From assembly GCF_008806385.1 (NCBI RefSeq), contig NZ_VZZK01000003.1, positions 1 to 64,000 on the forward strand: a DNA stretch of 64,000 nt, in the 5' to 3' direction. The notes beneath the pieces were generated by a model that saw nothing but the letters and a program-made list of their open reading frames with translations, was not told where the DNA came from and searched no databases. The stretch comes from Methylobacterium soli (lineage in GTDB: Bacteria; Pseudomonadota; Alphaproteobacteria; Rhizobiales; Beijerinckiaceae). Position 1 is the stretch's first letter. Each line of letters starts with the position of its first letter. Shown here piece after piece: positions 17,871-25,679 of the stretch. The translations under genes and the position numbers were made by a program.

Positions 17871-18335
17871 ATGGATCGACGCTTCTATCTGGACGATCTG
17901 CGGATCGGCCAGACCTTCACCAGTGGGTCGCACGTCCTAGACGCCGCCCAGATCAAGCGCTTTGCGGCCGAGTTCGACCCGCAGCCGTTCCACCTCGACG
18001 AGGCCGCCGCCGAAGCATCGTTGCTGGCTGGCCTCGCGGCGAGCGGCTGGCACACGGCCGCGGTGACGATGCGGCTCCTCGTCGACGGCGGCGCGCCGAT
18101 CGTTGGGGGCGTCGTGGGTGCTGGCGTGGAGATCTCGTGGCCTAGGCCGACCCGCCCCGGAGACGAACTCCAGGTCGTCAGCGAGGTGACCGAGGTCACC
18201 CCCTCCCGATCCAAGCCCGGCCGCGGCATCGTCGTCCTGCGGAGCGAGACCCGCAACCAGCGCGTCGAGGTCGTCCAGGTCCTCACCTCGACGTTGGTGG
18301 TGCCGCGGCGCCCCTCTGATGCGGCGGATGGCTGA
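17871..18335 (+). CDS. MaoC-like (R)-hydratase family protein
   Basis: A 154-residue single hot-dog-fold protein. YLDDLRIGQTFTSGSHVLDA near the start, then AAEFDPQPFHLDEAAAEAS containing the hydratase-2 type D-x4-H (FDPQPFHLD), then AASGWHTAAVTMRLLVDG are typical of MaoC dehydratases, which hydrate enoyl-CoA to (R)-3-hydroxyacyl-CoA. Substrate is unknown. The ATG at 17871 is preferred because the protein then starts where the family does; an in-frame GTG 12 bases upstream is possible and neither has a strong ribosome site. It converges with the GH15 gene, 14 bases apart. Confidence 0.85.
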   Translation: MDRRFYLDDLRIGQTFTSGSHVLDAAQIKRFAAEFDPQPFHLDEAAAEASLLAGLAASGWHTAAVTMRLLVDGGAPIVGGVVGAGVEISWPRPTRPGDELQVVSEVTEVTPSRSKPGRGIVVLRSETRNQRVEVVQVLTSTLVVPRRPSDAADG

Positions 18336-18349
18336 GACCCCGAAGCGCA

Positions 18350-20176
18350 TCAGCCACAACTGCGCCGATGTGGCCTGCCGCCCTCGCTCCTCTCCTGAGC
18401 AGGGCCTTGCGCCTGGGCGAAGTTCAGGATCGTGTTCACGAGCGCGACGTGGCTGAAGGCCTGCGGGAAATTGCCGACGAGGCGCTTCTCCACCTGATCG
18501 TACTCTTCCGCAACCAGCCCGAGGTCGTTGCACACCCCGATCAGGCGTTCGATCATCGCCCGGGCCTCGTCGCAGCGACCGAGCCCGATCAGGTTGTCCG
18601 CGTACCAGAAGCTGCAGGGCAGGAACGCGCCCTCGCCCCCCGGCAACCCGTCCGTCGCCTGTCCTTCGGTGTCGTAGCGCAGCACGAAGCCGTCGCGCAG
18701 GAGGTGGCGGCCGATGGCCTCAACGGTGCCGACGACGCGGAGATCGTCCTGCGGCAGGAACCCCATATGGGCGATCAGCAGCAGGCTCGCGTCGAGGCGC
18801 TTCGAGCCGTAATACTGCACGAAGCTGTTGAGTTCCGGATCGAAGCCCTTCTGGCAGACCTCCCGGTGGATCTCGTCCCGGATCTGGACCCAACGCTCGA
18901 TCGGTGCGGCCGGAGCATCGCGGGCCTCCGAGAAGCCGCGGATCGCCCGGTCGAAGGCGACCCAGGCCATCACCTTCGAGTGCACGAAGTGCTTGCGCCC
19001 GCCGCGCACCTCCCAGATGCCCTCGTCCGGCTCGCGCCACGCCTTAGCGAGAAAGTCCATGAGGACGAGACCCACTTGCCAAGCCGTGGCGTCGCTCCCG
19101 AGACCACGGCGGCGCGCCTGATAGAGCGCGTCGAACACCTCGCCGTAGACGTCGAGCTGGAACTGCTGCGTGGCCGCGTTGCCGACGCGCACGGGCCTCG
19201 AGCCCTCGTAGCCCGGCAGCCAGTCGAGCTCGATCTCGGGCAGCAGGCGCTCGCCCGCGATGCCGTAGAGGATGTGGGCCTGCTCGGGGTTGCCGGCCAC
19301 CGCCCGCAGGAGCCAGTCTCGCCAGGCGCGCGCCTCCTCGACGAAGCCCGCATCCATCAGCGCCAGCAGCGTGAAGGTCGAGTCGCGCAGCCAGCAGAAC
19401 CGGTAGTCCCAGTTGCGCACGCCCCCGAGCTGCTCGGGCAGCGAGGTCGTCGGCGCGGCCACGATCCCGCCGGTGGGCATGTAGATGAGCGCCTTCAGCG
19501 TCAGGAGCGAGCGCTTCAGGATGTCGTCCCAGGGCGTGCCACAGGCGCAGTGGCGCGACCAGTCGCGCCAGAACGCATCCGTGGCGGCCAGCACCTTGCG
19601 GGGCTCGACCGGTGCGGGATCCTCCTCGTGGGAGGCGCCGTAACTCAGGGTGAAGGCCACGGTCTCGCCAGCCCGCACCGTGAATTCCGAGACCGTGGTC
19701 TGGTCCGAGCCCCACACGGGCGCTTGAGCTCTGAGCACCACCTTGTGGGGCCCGGAGATGGCGCGCAGGTCGCCCCACTCGTTGCGGGAAACCCAGGGGA
19801 CGGCCGAGCCGTAGTCGAAGCGCAGCGACAGATCCATCCGCATGGCGACCCGCCCGTGCACACCCTCGACGAGGCGGATCAGGTGCGCGCCGTCGCAGAT
19901 CGGCATGTAGTCGGTGACCAGGACTTTGCCCTCCCGGGTCGCGTGGCGGGTCTCGAGGACGAGGGTGCCGTCGCGGTAGCGTCGGCTGGTCTCGACGTGC
20001 TGCGCCACGGGCGCGAGACGCCAGAAGCCGTGCTCTGGCGTGCCGAGCAGCGCGGCGAAGCAGGCGGAGGCGTCGAAGTGCGGAAAGCACAGCCAGTCGA
20101 CGCTGCCCTCCCGGCTGATCAGCGCGGCCGTGTGGCCATCGCCGACGAGCGCGTAATCCTCGATCCTGGCCGCCAT
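18350..20176 (-). CDS. Glycoside hydrolase family 15 protein (glucoamylase/trehalase type)
   Basis: A 608-residue cytoplasmic protein. It opens IEDYALVGDGHTAALISREG and SVDWLCFPHFDASACFAALL, the N-terminal beta-sandwich of GH15 enzymes, and the (alpha/alpha)6 barrel shows GGVRNWDYRFCWLRDSTFTL, IWEVRGGRKHFVHSKVMAWV with the general-acid region, and GLVAEEYD with the second Glu. These enzymes split alpha-glucosidic bonds, in many bacteria trehalose. Length is standard (about 600). It stands alone and its targets are unknown. Confidence 0.92.
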   Translation of the reverse strand: MAARIEDYALVGDGHTAALISREGSVDWLCFPHFDASACFAALLGTPEHGFWRLAPVAQHVETSRRYRDGTLVLETRHATREGKVLVTDYMPICDGAHLIRLVEGVHGRVAMRMDLSLRFDYGSAVPWVSRNEWGDLRAISGPHKVVLRAQAPVWGSDQTTVSEFTVRAGETVAFTLSYGASHEEDPAPVEPRKVLAATDAFWRDWSRHCACGTPWDDILKRSLLTLKALIYMPTGGIVAAPTTSLPEQLGGVRNWDYRFCWLRDSTFTLLALMDAGFVEEARAWRDWLLRAVAGNPEQAHILYGIAGERLLPEIELDWLPGYEGSRPVRVGNAATQQFQLDVYGEVFDALYQARRRGLGSDATAWQVGLVLMDFLAKAWREPDEGIWEVRGGRKHFVHSKVMAWVAFDRAIRGFSEARDAPAAPIERWVQIRDEIHREVCQKGFDPELNSFVQYYGSKRLDASLLLIAHMGFLPQDDLRVVGTVEAIGRHLLRDGFVLRYDTEGQATDGLPGGEGAFLPCSFWYADNLIGLGRCDEARAMIERLIGVCNDLGLVAEEYDQVEKRLVGNFPQAFSHVALVNTILNFAQAQGPAQERSEGGRPHRRSCG

Positions 20177-20311
20177 CGTGACCTCCGATGCAGTGGGCCG
20201 ACGTCGGCCGGCGAAAGATTAACCCGAAAGCCGGACCACAGCCGGTGAACAAAGGGGGCTCGATGACTGTGTGCCCCGCTCGAAACGACGCCCGGTCGCC
20301 TAGATCGCCCC

Positions 20312-21163
20312 CTAGTGCGCCATGAGCACAGGCAACTTGGCGTGCCGCAGGATGTGGCTGGTCGCACCGCCAAAGAACATCTGTCGCAAGCGGCTCTGCG
20401 TGTACGCGCCCTTGATCAGCAGATCGGAGCTAAGCGCCTGAGCCTCGGCAAGGAATACCTCGCCGGACGAGAACCGGCTCGAGGTCAGGGTGCGTGCCTC
20501 GGCCGCGATACCTGCCCTGTTCAAAGCTTCCGCAAGTTCCTGAGCGGACGGGCCGGGAACGCTGCTGCCTTCGATCGCCAACACCCAGATGCGCCTCGCC
20601 CGTCGCAGGAAGGGTTCGGCAAAGGCAATCGTGCGCGCGGTCTCCGTCGAGCCGTTCCAAGCAATGAGAATGGACTCACCGAGGGAAGCGGGAGCCGCCG
20701 GTGGAGCGATCAGGACCGGCCTGCCACTCTCAAACAGCAGCGTCTCGAACGTCGCCATTTCAGGACTGGCGCCGGTGGACTCAGGCTGCCCTATCACGGT
20801 GGCGCTGAAGAGCCGGGCCTGCTGACCCAAAACGTGATCGCCGCACAGGGGCTCCGCTCGCCAGCGGAAGCACACGCCGAGACCGGGCGCCGCTTCTTCC
20901 CGCATGCCACGCGTTTCCATGGCATGTGCGAATACTTGCTTGCGCGCGAGGTCTTCCGCACGGGCGAGGTCGCTGGCTCGGACCTGCTCCTCGAAGTGCC
21001 ATGGTAGATTGCCTGCCGCGTTGCCGCGCAGGTAATCGGCGAGCGCATGTCGGAAGCTGCATGCCTCGATGATGCTGTCGAAGCGCTGCCCGGCGAGGCA
21101 GGCGGTATCGACAATCGCCCTCAGGCCATCATGACCCAGGACAGGCACCAGCAGCGTCTTCAT
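20312..21163 (-). CDS. Universal stress protein, tandem-domain type
   Basis: A 283-residue UspA-family protein. It starts MKTLLVPVLGHDGLRAIVD, a beta1 strand with degenerate first domain, and ends with the nucleotide-binding signature of the second domain: LLIKGAYTQSRLRQMFFGGA then TSHILRHAKLPVLMAH (G-x2-G-x9-G type). Such proteins are induced by stress and often bind ATP. An in-frame ATG 12 bases upstream exists; the internal ATG is chosen because it matches the family start. Single gene, 135 bases from GH15 on the same strand. Confidence 0.82.
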   Translation of the reverse strand: MKTLLVPVLGHDGLRAIVDTACLAGQRFDSIIEACSFRHALADYLRGNAAGNLPWHFEEQVRASDLARAEDLARKQVFAHAMETRGMREEAAPGLGVCFRWRAEPLCGDHVLGQQARLFSATVIGQPESTGASPEMATFETLLFESGRPVLIAPPAAPASLGESILIAWNGSTETARTIAFAEPFLRRARRIWVLAIEGSSVPGPSAQELAEALNRAGIAAEARTLTSSRFSSGEVFLAEAQALSSDLLIKGAYTQSRLRQMFFGGATSHILRHAKLPVLMAH

Positions 21164-21672
21164 CGCAGAACCCATCGATCAGCGTTCGCGACACGGCACA
21201 GGCCGATCATTCGGCCGCGCATCGAGCCTAGCACAAGTGCTGCGATGTCGGATCGGATGTGGGCTGCGCGACGCCAGAGCAGGCGAACAGCCGAGGTGCG
21301 GGCTCAGCGCGCTTTCAGCCCGGATTACCCGTTCCGGTTCGCGCCCATCGTGGTCATAGACGCTGCCGTCTCGGCAATCGGAACCGGACATCGTAGCAGC
21401 CCAAGTTATAAGTCTGGGTAGCGCCGATTTTGTTCTCTAATGGGTCAATGGGCGGCAGCTCGGTCCAGAGCGTTCGACGCTTTCGGGTGCCTGCGTTCTC
21501 TACGTGCTCGTGCGGCACTTGATGGGGTCAGCTGGGTGCAGAGCGGCTCGGTTGAAATCGCAGCCGGCGCGAGGCCGCATGCTACAGAATCGGCGCCATC
21601 GTCTGCTCCCTCCCTCGGGCGTCGCTCCCGCTCGGGAGCTCGGTTCGGCCTCCTGTCCGGTGATGTCAGCCG
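21164..21672. other. Gap between Usp and IS110, no gene seen
   Basis: No believable coding frame. A GCTCCCG/CGGGAGC hairpin lies at 21624-21639, just beyond the 3' end of the IS110 transposase, and could belong to the element. Confidence 0.4.
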
Positions 21673-22686
21673 CTACGCAGGCTTGAACTCGGTGCCCTGC
21701 CGCAGCATCGCGTGCATGATGATCGCCAGCCGACGCGCGAGAGCGATGCGCGCCTTGCGCATCGTCGAGCGCTTCGCGATGGCCAGAGCCCAAGCCTTGA
21801 GCTTCAGAGGCTGTCTGCAGCGCGTCAGCATCACGTTGGCGGCTTCGTACAGGAGCGTTCTGACCCGCCGGTCGCCGCACTTCGAGATGCTGCCGGTGTA
21901 GTCGACCTCGCCCGATTGGTAACGCCGTGGGACGAGACCGAGATACGGCCCGACGTCGCGAGAGCGCTTGAAGCGCTCAGGATCGTCGATGGCTGCCGTG
22001 AAGGCGAGCGCGGTGAGTTGACCGACGCCCGTGATCGTCATCAAGCGGCGGCAGGCCTCTGAGGCTCGGACCATCCGCTTGATATCTGCGTCGATGGCGA
22101 TGACGGCGGCCAGCACGGCAGCTCGCGCTCCGATCAGGCCGCGCATGGCGGCAGACAGCCCAGTGATCCCCTCGCTCGAACGCAGAGCCTGCTCGATGAA
22201 CGCAGGGCTGAGCGCCCGCGGCAGTCGCACCCCGAACACGACGGCAAGGCCGCGGATCTGGTTCTCCAACGTGACCCGCTGGCCCACCAGCTTCTTGCGA
22301 GCGATGATCAACGACCTCACGGCGTGAGCCGGCAACAACTTCACGTGCACCGACTTGAAGAAGCCCGTTCGTGCCAGGTGAGCGAGACCGCGCGCATCGT
22401 TGCGGTCGGTCTTGTGCGTCGTGAGCGACTTCAGCGCTTGGTAAGCCTGCCGGCTCTCGACGCAGACGACCGGCACACCGTGTTCAGCCAAGCCGTGGAA
22501 CAGCATCGGAGCCATCCGGCCCGTCTCGAACACAACCCGACGGCAGGCGGGCGCCTTCTTGAGTTCCTGCGCGATGTCTGCAGGCGTAGAGGCCACCTTC
22601 GCCTGATGGGTAATTACTCCGTCGCGGTCGAGCACGCAGACGTGCGTCTCCTCCATCGAGACATCCAGGCCAGCGAAATACTCCAT
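21673..22686 (-). CDS. IS110-family transposase
   Basis: A 337-residue DEDD-type transposase/recombinase that uses a RuvC-like active site. The N-terminus FAGLDVSMEETHVCVLDRDG gives the first Asp; VVFETGRMAPMLFHGL the Glu; HKTDRNDARGLAHLARTGFF the DxxD; the C-terminal Transposase_20 domain has LMTITGVGQLTALAFTAAI and ends at RLAIIMHAMLRQG with the conserved serine region upstream. Intact and full length. IS110 elements lack obvious inverted repeats, so the element's outer limits could not be set. Confidence 0.92.
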   Translation of the reverse strand: MEYFAGLDVSMEETHVCVLDRDGVITHQAKVASTPADIAQELKKAPACRRVVFETGRMAPMLFHGLAEHGVPVVCVESRQAYQALKSLTTHKTDRNDARGLAHLARTGFFKSVHVKLLPAHAVRSLIIARKKLVGQRVTLENQIRGLAVVFGVRLPRALSPAFIEQALRSSEGITGLSAAMRGLIGARAAVLAAVIAIDADIKRMVRASEACRRLMTITGVGQLTALAFTAAIDDPERFKRSRDVGPYLGLVPRRYQSGEVDYTGSISKCGDRRVRTLLYEAANVMLTRCRQPLKLKAWALAIAKRSTMRKARIALARRLAIIMHAMLRQGTEFKPA

Positions 22687-23099
22687 GATCAGCCTCCTCT
22701 TCCGGCAGCGGAGCCGATCCTATCGGCCTTCCGCGGGAGAGCTGCCGCCCATTACCCGATGTTGAAAAACGCGACGTAAGTCTCCGCGGCTGCATCACGC
22801 CCAGTTTTGCGGAGAATGACCTTCTCTCATCGGCCGACATACGCCGCTGAAGCGCAGCGTTTCAGCGTACTTAGAGCAGGTCGTTCTCCATCGAGCTCCG
22901 CCGAGTGGGACGCGCCGACCGCACCTCGAGTTTTTCAACAAAATCCGCCAGGAGCCGACGTTCGGCTGCTCCACTTTCAGGTGCCGGTTTCAAGTCGAGA
23001 GCGCACTTTCGCAGACCCCGAGCACTGCAGCCGCGCACTCTTGAATGAGATTAACAACGTTGCAGATCCCCCGCACGTTGTCCGGCGCGAAGGCGCAGA
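22687..23099. other. Gap after IS110, mobile-DNA scar
   Basis: No gene recognised. The motif GTTGAAAAACGCG (22761-22773) recurs in reverse as GAGTTTTTCAAC (22927-22938), 166 bases apart; such GTTGAAAAA ends are common at transposon borders, so this may be the shell of a lost element. Confidence 0.35.
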
Positions 23100-24569
23100 T
23101 TACACGGACGGGTGCTTGTGAAAGAGACTGCGGATCCGTTGCAGTAATTGCGCCGGCGCGCCGATGTCCGGGGTGGCGCGAACCGCGATCTCGCGGTGCA
23201 GGGTTGCCAAGCCACGTCGCATCGAACGATCCAACGCTTCCGCCAGCTCAACATGATCAGATAAAAGTTCCGCGATAGCCTCGCGGGGAAGCTGATAGAT
23301 GCGGCAATGCGTTCGTGCGCGTGCCGTTGCTGCGTGTTGCGCCCCGGTGAGAAGCCCGATCTCGCCAACGTACTCGCCGGCTCCGATGCAGCCGATCGTC
23401 TCGCCAGCCATGCCCGTGACCCGAGTGAACTCCAGGACGCCCGCTACGACGATGTAAAGCGAAGGATCAACCGCGCCCTGAGTAAACAGCACCTCGTCGG
23501 GTTCAAGGCGCCGCAATTCGAGCTGACCTGCTAAACTGGTGATTTGCTGGTCGGCAAGACCTTCAAAAATGATGATATCGCTCAAGACCCGGCGAGCCAC
23601 ATCCAATCGGTCCGTTCCGGGGGAGCGCTGATCCGTTCTCCGGCCATCCTCGTCCAGGAGGCCAGCGTAGTGCAGCTGGCGGCGGGCTGCCCTGAGAAGT
23701 TGGTCCTTCGTACGAGAGACGGATTTCGAATCCCCGACCGAGAATGCGACCCGGTAGGCATTCCACCTGGGACCGAGCCGCGAGAGGACAGCGGATGCCT
23801 TTGGCGTCGATAGGATATCGGGGCAGAGCAGCGTCGCATGAAGGAGCGTTTCAATGACGTGCTCGGGTGCCACGTCCCGCGGGCAGCTGATCTCGACCGA
23901 CGCGGCCCGTTGGGGGTCCGGGAAGCTCCTGTTCACGATCTTGGCCTTCGCCACGATGCTGTTGGGGATAACCGCCACGTCGTTTTCATCGGTGAGGATC
24001 CGGATGGAGCGCCAGTTGATCTGAACGATCCGCCCCTCCACCTTGTCGTCGATCTGGATGCGATCGCCGACGCCGAACGGCGCCTCGATGCCGACGGCAA
24101 TGCCCGCAAAGACGTCTGCCAGCGTGCTCTGAAGTGCGAGGGCGAGGACGATCGCCACGATGCCCGAGGTCGCGAGAAGCCCCGTCACCGGGAGGGCGAG
24201 GACCGAGTTCAGGACGACCAGCGCGGCTGCGAGGTAGATCGCTGAGGCGGTGAGATCCGAGAACAGCCTCGCCTCGCGTGACCGACGGCTCCGGTGAAGC
24301 GTCACCCACAGGACGGCGACCAGAATCCTGGCACCGAGCAACCACCAGGCGCCGCAAACGGCACGGAGCCACAACTCCGTGCCGTCGAGAGGTCCGCTCG
24401 GGGGCGGAAACACCGGGAACACGCCCTCGCCCAGAAGGAAGACGCTGATGGCGACAAAGCAGACGAGATCGAAGCCGATCCGCGTGCGGTACGAGAACGG
24501 CCGGAGTGCAACGAGACCCAGCAGGGTTAGTGCGACGAGCGCCACAGCAGGCAGCAGGGTTGGAGTCAT
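23100..24569 (-). CDS. MscS-type mechanosensitive channel with C-terminal cyclic-nucleotide-binding domain
   Basis: A 489-residue inner-membrane protein. About four to five hydrophobic helices fill residues 1-150; the pore helix and beta domain follow (TGLLATSGIVAIVLALALQS, then PFGVGDRIQIDDKVEGRIVQ and NWRSIRILTDENDVAVIPNS). Residues about 320-460 form a CRP-like cyclic-nucleotide-binding fold (EVLFTQGAVDPSLYIVVAGV and GEYVGEIGLLTGAQHAATAR). Such channels open on membrane tension or are gated by cAMP. The ATG at 24569 is chosen over an upstream GTG since the earlier residues are not membrane-like. It lies 123 bases downstream of the HlyD/ABC-2 genes on the same strand. Confidence 0.88.
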   Translation of the reverse strand: MTPTLLPAVALVALTLLGLVALRPFSYRTRIGFDLVCFVAISVFLLGEGVFPVFPPPSGPLDGTELWLRAVCGAWWLLGARILVAVLWVTLHRSRRSREARLFSDLTASAIYLAAALVVLNSVLALPVTGLLATSGIVAIVLALALQSTLADVFAGIAVGIEAPFGVGDRIQIDDKVEGRIVQINWRSIRILTDENDVAVIPNSIVAKAKIVNRSFPDPQRAASVEISCPRDVAPEHVIETLLHATLLCPDILSTPKASAVLSRLGPRWNAYRVAFSVGDSKSVSRTKDQLLRAARRQLHYAGLLDEDGRRTDQRSPGTDRLDVARRVLSDIIIFEGLADQQITSLAGQLELRRLEPDEVLFTQGAVDPSLYIVVAGVLEFTRVTGMAGETIGCIGAGEYVGEIGLLTGAQHAATARARTHCRIYQLPREAIAELLSDHVELAEALDRSMRRGLATLHREIAVRATPDIGAPAQLLQRIRSLFHKHPSV

Positions 24570-24692
24570 GTGGCCGACCGTCCCTTCAGGAAAGCGGGCC
24601 GTTCGACGGACGCGGGACGACCGCACGTCTCCGCTTCGTTCGCTCGTGTCCCAAGGGGCAAACGACAAGCCACGGTCTACGACTGCTCTCGA

Positions 24693-25679
24693 TCACTCGC
24701 GTCCGTGCGCGATCCAAACCGTCATACCGGGTTCCACTTCCCGCGCCGGTGCGTCGGCGTCGGCCCGCACCAGGAAGCTGTTCACGTCGTGGTCGCCAAC
24801 GGCGCGTGCCGCGCGCCAGACGGCGAACTCGCCGAGCGGTCGCAGTTCGCTGACCTGAGCGTGGATGTCTTCGCCGCCCGAAGTCCGCAGCGTCAGGGCT
24901 GTGCCGAGCGTAATGCCTGCGAGCCGGTTCTCGCGGATGGTGAAGGTGAACCAGGGCTCGCTCGTCGCCGACAACGTCATGATTGGCTGCCCGGGGGAGA
25001 TCGCTTCGCCCGGCTCGGCCACGAGCAGGCCCACCACGCCGTCGCTCGGCGCGATGAGAGTGGTCTTGCCAAGCCTGGCTTCGAGAACCGCGAGGGCGGT
25101 GTTCGCGAGTTCGACCTTGGCCTTCGCGATGTCGCGCTCCTCGTTGGTCGGACCGGCTCGCTGCTGGGCAAAGGTCGCCTGCATCAGGGTGAGGGCGGCC
25201 TCAGCCTTGCCGAGGGCGGCCGTGCTCTCGTCGAGCTGCTGTTTGCTGGCGTAATCATGGGACGCGAGCGTTGTGACGCGTTCATGCTGCTGGCGCGCGA
25301 GGAGGAGGTTGGCCTCGGCGATGCGCACGTTCTGTGCCGCCGTATCGACCTCTTCCTTGCGCACCCCCGCGAGCACGTTGGCGAGATCGGCCTGCGCGGC
25401 GGCGGCGTTGGCTCTCGCCTCCTGAACCGCCGCCGCGAGTTCAGGGCTGTTCAGCACCGCCAGCACGTCTCCCTGCCGCACCGGCTGTCCGGCCGTCACC
25501 CGGAACGACGCGAGCCGGCCGCTCGTCTCGGGGGCGATGCGGATCTCGGTCCAATGCACGACGCCGGGGGATAGCGGCGGCGCGCTCTCGCTCTGGGGCC
25601 ACCAGAGATAGGCCGCCGCGGCGATGGAGACGGCGATCGCTGCGCCCGCCAGAACACGCCACGTCGCTTTACCGCGCAT
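24693..25679 (-). CDS. HlyD-family membrane fusion protein (second of two)
   Basis: A 328-residue periplasmic adaptor. One N-terminal transmembrane helix (residues 7-27), a barrel-sandwich lipoyl half (RIAPETSGRLASFRVTAGQP, VRQGDVLAVLNSPELAAAVQ), a long coiled-coil hairpin (about 75-190), and the closing lipoyl half (LIAPSDGVVGLLVAEPGEAI). Such adaptors link an inner-membrane pump to an outer-membrane channel. Its start overlaps the permease stop by 11 bases. Together with the HlyD gene upstream of the permease this gives an unusual adaptor-permease-adaptor order. Confidence 0.88.
   Translation of the reverse strand: MRGKATWRVLAGAAIAVSIAAAAYLWWPQSESAPPLSPGVVHWTEIRIAPETSGRLASFRVTAGQPVRQGDVLAVLNSPELAAAVQEARANAAAAQADLANVLAGVRKEEVDTAAQNVRIAEANLLLARQQHERVTTLASHDYASKQQLDESTAALGKAEAALTLMQATFAQQRAGPTNEERDIAKAKVELANTALAVLEARLGKTTLIAPSDGVVGLLVAEPGEAISPGQPIMTLSATSEPWFTFTIRENRLAGITLGTALTLRTSGGEDIHAQVSELRPLGEFAVWRAARAVGDHDVNSFLVRADADAPAREVEPGMTVWIAHGRE

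Noticed and set aside
18368..20248. 626-codon plus-strand open frame
   Set aside because: It is antisense to the GH15 gene; long opposite-strand frames are common in very G/C-rich genes, and its product has no resemblance to a family.
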